Source: Rhodamnia argentea
Lineage: Eukaryota; Streptophyta; Magnoliopsida; Myrtales; Myrtaceae
Direction of reading: 5' to 3'
NCBI RefSeq assembly: GCF_020921035.1
Contig: NC_063152.1
Location: 9,500,001-9,564,000, forward strand
Length of the DNA stretch: 64,000 bases
Shown here piece by piece: positions 59,119-64,000 of this stretch. Numbering within the stretch: position 1 is the first letter of the stretch; each line of letters opens with the position of its first letter. The notes beneath the pieces are model-generated. The model had not been told where the DNA came from and did not search any database. It worked only from the letters and a program-made list of their open reading frames with translations. Position numbers and translations under genes: made by a program.

Positions 59119-61842
59119 TGTCACGCCCCGACTCTCAAGCTCGCGACATCCCTACCAATATCGCCATAGGTCATAAAAGATAGCGTCTCAGCGAGGCTAT
59201 CGACCTTCGCACTTACGGCACACGCGAAAACGTGAACTCTCCAGTCAATAAACAACATGGGATAGTAAAGCGGGAAACAGACACAATAGTCATTCACAAA
59301 AGACAATTTCATTCATGGAGTCAAAGTAGATGATTTTTAACCCTACTGAGCTACGTAAGACATAAACAACCCCATTCTTCAGAGCTGCTCACTAAGACCT
59401 CAAAAAGAAATACGGTCCGGTAAGGTTAAGCTCTCATCTACTCCAAAAAAAAACTGCTCTAACAACCAGGCCCTAACCTCCACGGGTTCCATCACTCGGG
59501 ACCCGAAAAAGGGTTAACAATGATGGGGTGAGAAATAAATCTCGGTGAGTTAACGCCTAAGCCCGGCTAAGGCGCCGATTCGCTCGTACATCCTAGTAAA
59601 CAGCCATATCATCCGAGGGCGGATATTTTAATCACATGCAAACTTACTAGTCTTACGCCATGCATAATGCAATGCTTGACTCAAATTAACAGTCGTAACA
59701 GACAACAAGCGGCAAGGCGTCACATCCACTTGCACATATGGGACACCACACGAAGTCCAATTATTAACAGATGAGGTCACATGGCCCGGCACACTAGACA
59801 GTTGGTGCCTAGCACAATAGACAGTTGGTGCTTTACTGGCGGGATCAGACATTGTCCCATTACTTCGGCGACGGCGACTATTATGCCGGTGTAATTCCGA
59901 TCGACACGGCACGATATAGCAGGCATTCCAAAAGGAGTGTCGGTCCGTCATAAGTCGTGACCGGCATCCGATCAACCCGACGACACGAATTGACGTGCAT
60001 CCGACAAGTAGTGTGATTCCGATCGACACGGCACGATCATGTCAAGAACACCCATTAAGTGACCACTCAAGCGCATCCGACAACAATCGGTCAAATTCTT
60101 ATCTTTAGACTTAGCCGGATGCTCATGCATTCATGATCAAAGATTCGGCACCATGCCATTTCATGCTAAAAATATGCGGTTTGCTTTCACTCGGTTCGCA
60201 TGTATGCACAAATTGTCCACAGACTTTGCATCTCGAAAACATGGGACCGACACCCACAATTTTCACTCAAAACATTCAACACGCAAAACTAAGCATCCGG
60301 ATATGCAATCGGGACAATCGACCAATATCTTTCAATATTGTGACAATAAAAGTCAATCCAAATTTATAATTCAACTATTGAAATTTCAAGTCAACCACCA
60401 ATCAAGCGTCCACTCGGCCCTATCCTATCGCTCGCTCGCAATCACACACCGGCAATCACCGCCTAAACAATCGGTCCGATCTACTACCAAATAGCCGCAG
60501 ATATCCTAACTAACAAACTAACTTAATTAATCGTGGTCATTTAACTTAAACCCAATCTCTATTTAACCAACCACGATTAGACTACCTAAACACCTTATTA
60601 GACTAATTACTCTAATTACAAAAATTAATTACCGCTAATTATACTAACTGAGCGCAATTAGCGCCCTAATCGGGGTTTAGAGGTCGACTCACAGAAAAAT
60701 CAGCGGCCGATGTCGGGTCGGATATGAAACTTTCGGATTGGGTCGGACTGTTCTCGGGTCGGGGTACTGTTCACCGATACTGTTCACGCACTATTCACTA
60801 CACTGTTCACGGGTACTATTTACTGCACTGTTCACGGCCGGTACTATTCACGGCCGGGGACGATGGCATTTTGACAGCTCACAGTGGCGGTCTCGGAGAC
60901 TCGGGTAGGAGCGGCGGCTCGCGGGACTCACGGCCACACTAGGGCTCACGGGCTCCGGTGGCACGGCGAAGGCTCACGGGTTGGGGGAAAACGGGGCTGA
61001 GATCTCGGCGTCGGGGGGTTTTCGGGGCGGTGGAGTGGCGGTGGTGGTGTGCAGTGACGGTAGTGCGACTGAGCGGCGGGTGGGCGAGCTGGAGGGCGAA
61101 GGCGGAGCGGTGGTGGCGCGGCGAGGAGTTGGCACGAAGTCGGCAGTCCGCGGCTTCTGGGATCTCGGGCGATAGGGTCAAGGGGCTGTGGACTGGGTCC
61201 TCGCGGACGACGACCGGCGCGGTGGTGGAGTGGCAGTGGGTGGGTTGTCCGGTGGAGGGGCTGCTCGGCCAAGACAAAGAAGAACAATAAGAAAGGAAGA
61301 AGATGAGCAGTGATGGGAGGGGGGTCTGCTCGCAAAAGAAGAAGAGGAAGAAGAAGAAAGAGAGAAGAAGAGAGAGGGAGAGAGAAAGAAAAGGACAGTC
61401 ACGTGGGGGAGGGCTGGCTGAGGGGAGAGAGAGAGAGAGAGTTGATGTGAGATGATGGGTAGGTGGTGAGGTGAAGGCTGGTGGGGCCTATTATGGGAGG
61501 TTTGAATATTTTTGGATTCTAGTGAATTATTGAGGGCAATTCGGCAAATTGGTAATTCAGGACTGAACGAATTTTTGGCTCAATCGACTGAGAGTGAAAT
61601 TTGAATTTTCACGGGCTAGGTTTGGTCCGAAAAAGGCTTAGGCATGAGGATTAAAAAAAATCCTAAATCGCAGTGACTAAGATTTCGAGACCTAATCGAA
61701 ATCGAACGACAAATCGAAACTCGTCCAAAATTCATCACTTACGTCTTTACGATCCGAATTTTGCACCGATTAAAATCCAATAATAATGCTTTTTTATCGA
61801 ACTCGGTCTATGTACAGAAGGTCTAATTTCTAGGACGTCACA
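59119..61842. mobile_element. Large solo LTR
   Basis: The element starts TGTCACGCCCCGA and ends CTAGGACGTCACA, with the 5 bases agaca on each side (59114-59118 and 61843-61847). Paralogous DNA near 48190-48215 (ggcaacacaagtggcatagttt) reads through the site without an insert. No gag, protease, reverse transcriptase or integrase is present in the 2.7 kb. The inside contains direct repeats (tccgatcgacacggcacgat at 59898 and 60018), a cluster of actgttcac/actattcac phrases at 60766-60856, and a GC- then purine-rich tail (60880-61440). A long LTR left after recombination is the simplest reading; a different non-autonomous element is possible. Confidence 0.8.
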
Positions 61843-61847
61843 AGACA

Positions 61848-64000
61848 CGTGACATAGTTTTACCACATGGCTCAAATCGACCAATAAGCTTTTAGCTTAT
61901 TCATTTATAGTCTCTTCCTTTTTATCTTTAATTTAAATTTCAAAAAGTGGATAAAGCATAAGTATATCGAAGATTTGTTTTATCTTGAGTTTAGGATATG
62001 AAAAATGGATAAATTAGAGCAAGCGTCTTCAAACATAAATGAAATACTCTTCTAATTCAAGAAGAACATTAGATAGAATAAAACAGAAATAAAGACATCT
62101 TTTTTCTGCTAAATTAGTTTGCATCTTCAAACTCTCTTTCTCCCCCACAGATGTTTAAATTCCTTTGTGATTTTCAACATGCATAAGAGTTTGCTCTCTT
62201 CTCCTTATCTCCCCGTAGTGTAAAGCAAATCAAAGGCCGTTTCCATTACAAACTCTTTTTTACTAAATTCCATGAAAATCCATGTACGTCTAAAAGATGA
62301 ATCACAATAACTCGATTGCAAATGAAGTCAAAATCGCCATCCGAATGAAAAACACCATTAAGACAGCGGTAAGAGCATTGAGTGAGTGAGTGCGAAATTG
62401 AGTAAATGCGAGAGAGAGAGAGTGAAGAGAGAGTCATATGTGGGTTGGGTCCGAGTAAGTTGTAAATCCATTTGACACTCATATTATTATAGGCCCTACC
62501 ATTTTGAACACATTTACCGAACACAATTAATCCATGTAACAATCCAACTTATCATGTGTGGCCTTTTCTTTTCTTTTTTTTGGGTTAAAATCAAATATGG
62601 GTTAAGAAATGGGTTTATGACCTATTTTGATCGCACAACCCATCATCGGCTTCTTCGATGCCAACACCGTCTCCAACTAGATCAAGTGACAATGAAAATA
62701 AGACGGAAAAGAAAATAACATTCTAATAGCTAGAGAGAAGGTCATCTCGCATCCAGGTCGCATCGCGGAAGACACTAAGAGACTCGCCATGACATGGGAG
62801 GTCAGCAAAACAAGGGAGATAGACGTTTGTTAACGAGGGTGTCATGAGAGAGTGTGGAAATTGAGTTCCATTTTTCAGATATAGGACGTCGTTTTCGTTA
62901 TTCTTTGACTAGGATTTTCCGGTTCAAGGAAGACAATTTTCAGGATGAATGAATTTTCGGCACCAAACACCACAAAAAGGAAGGCTCAATTTGTCTTGCT
63001 GTTCCATCTGTTAGAGGATTCTTGTCCTGGTAACACTTGAGAGTTCTCCTCCTATAACATGAGGGTAGAAATAAGTCATTGAAGTAACATGCAACTCGCT
63101 CTTTGTATTTACATATTCATTCAAAAGACAGAAAGGGGCGATGGACTTCAAGCAGTCGAATGTACGACAAGAGCCAAAGGCTCCTAGTCCTAGATTAGGA
63201 ACACCAGCATTTTACTAATGTTAAGGAACACGTGATGAAATAAGCACCCCGCGAACGTCTGCTTCTGATCCTCAAGGTGCTACTTCATTCTCCTTCTGCT
63301 ATGGGTGGGATCCATCTGTGCAACTAGAGGTTCGTGCCCACCAGTTTGATTATTTGAGCTGTGAAGGTTTAATTGGTAAATAATGAAATATGTACGTTCA
63401 GTAGAGACCTGATGGCTCAAAAGAGCGCCGTTCATGTTGGAACCTATTGTAGATGGACCTATATCGAAAAAGAATGTAATGGAACGTGTTTATCTCGATG
63501 TTTTCGAGTAATAGTTGTTGCATATACAAAGAAAGGATTTCTTCTTTTGGTTTCCTTACCTAGGTTCGAGTTTGCTCATCGCAGCTCTAAATTTATGCGA
63601 TAGAGCGCCTTCCAAGTATCTAAGACCAATTCATAAGACGCCATTAGAAGACAGATGGAATCTATTGAGAGTGCCGTTCATGTTGGAACCTATTGAGAGC
63701 GGCCTTGGACCGATATAAAATAAGTCTCGAGGTTTGCAGCCCGCTCCGTTAGAAGACAGATGGAATCAACCTCAAGTTGCAATTATCTATAGAAGATCCG
63801 TAACCACAAGCCTAGAGTAGTCATCCTTCTTGTGTTATCGGCGAGTAACTTTTTCATTATGACAAAGGGAAAGACAACTACAAATATTTACTTGAAAAGT
63901 TCACCATTGCGTCAATGGACAAATGCATAACTTGATAAGGCCGTTCCCTCTCATTAATCCACTCCTTTTCGCATTGTTCTGATCATTTTATTCAAGGCAA
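61848..64000. repeat. Duplicated, repeat-rich DNA at the right end
   Basis: The segment 61848-62340 matches 44140-44270 and 51788-52390. The segment 62370-62480 matches 31390-31530, and 62720-62760 matches 32050-32090. The segment 63020-63220 matches 37290-37500, and 63480-63620 matches 32130-32260. The phrase gttcatgttggaacctattg occurs twice (63432 and 63678). No gene was seen before the window ends. Confidence 0.6.

Noticed and set aside
60939-61335. Overlapping open frames of 110-129 codons in GC-rich DNA
   Set aside because: They lie inside the solo LTR and are Pro/His/Arg-rich low complexity on both strands, without a retroelement domain.

Overview
The window is nuclear DNA of a flowering plant. 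Genes have GT-AG introns, the intergenic DNA is AT-rich, and every recognisable protein is of plant type (FKGP, an FBD-type F-box family, a DUF4408/DUF761 protein). The style of the foldback repeats reminds me of woody Myrtales such as Eucalyptus. That is an impression from memory and was not tested.

The left third (1-22.8 kb) is gene-rich and conserved. It holds the 3' part of the splicing factor SYF1 (+), a five-exon organellar-type FolD (methylene-THF dehydrogenase/cyclohydrolase, -), a two-exon DUF4408/DUF761 protein (-), a diverged copy of the RNA polymerase III subunit RPC10 (-), the seven-exon bifunctional fucokinase/GDP-fucose pyrophosphorylase FKGP (-), and an intact three-exon RPC10 (-). 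RPC10 next to FKGP matches the Arabidopsis pair At1g01210/At1g01220. The extra RPC10 copy on the other side of FKGP keeps every splice site and an open frame but has lost zinc ligands. A roughly 125-bp relic of the last SYF1 exon lies between FolD and the DUF761 gene.

The right two thirds (25-64 kb) is an F-box/LRR/FBD cluster in repeat-rich DNA. Five copies lie on the + strand. Two have intact reading frames (33782-35334 and 41178-43010), two are full length but broken by frameshifts and stops (25659-27768 and 45584-47595), and one is a 3' fragment (57624-58439). A short intron/exon relic lies at 28141-28484. A more distant intact member lies on the - strand (54667-56872). Flanking DNA was duplicated with the genes, and this allows insertions to be recognised against empty paralogous sites.

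With those empty sites I could delimit two solo LTRs with 5-bp target duplications (49911-51787 and 59119-61842) and two foldback DNA elements with 8-bp target duplications (39595-40438 and 53638-54098). A third foldback, 30518-30897, also has an 8-bp target duplication. Other foldback elements lie at 10583-11329, 23555-23994, 40544-40980 and 43661-44130. I see no CRISPR, rRNA or convincing tRNA gene. I do not see a clear new multi-gene system. The observations most worth following are the diverged RPC10 paralogue, the FolD copy with altered active-site motifs, and the F-box copy whose first intron has shrunk to an in-frame 75 nt.
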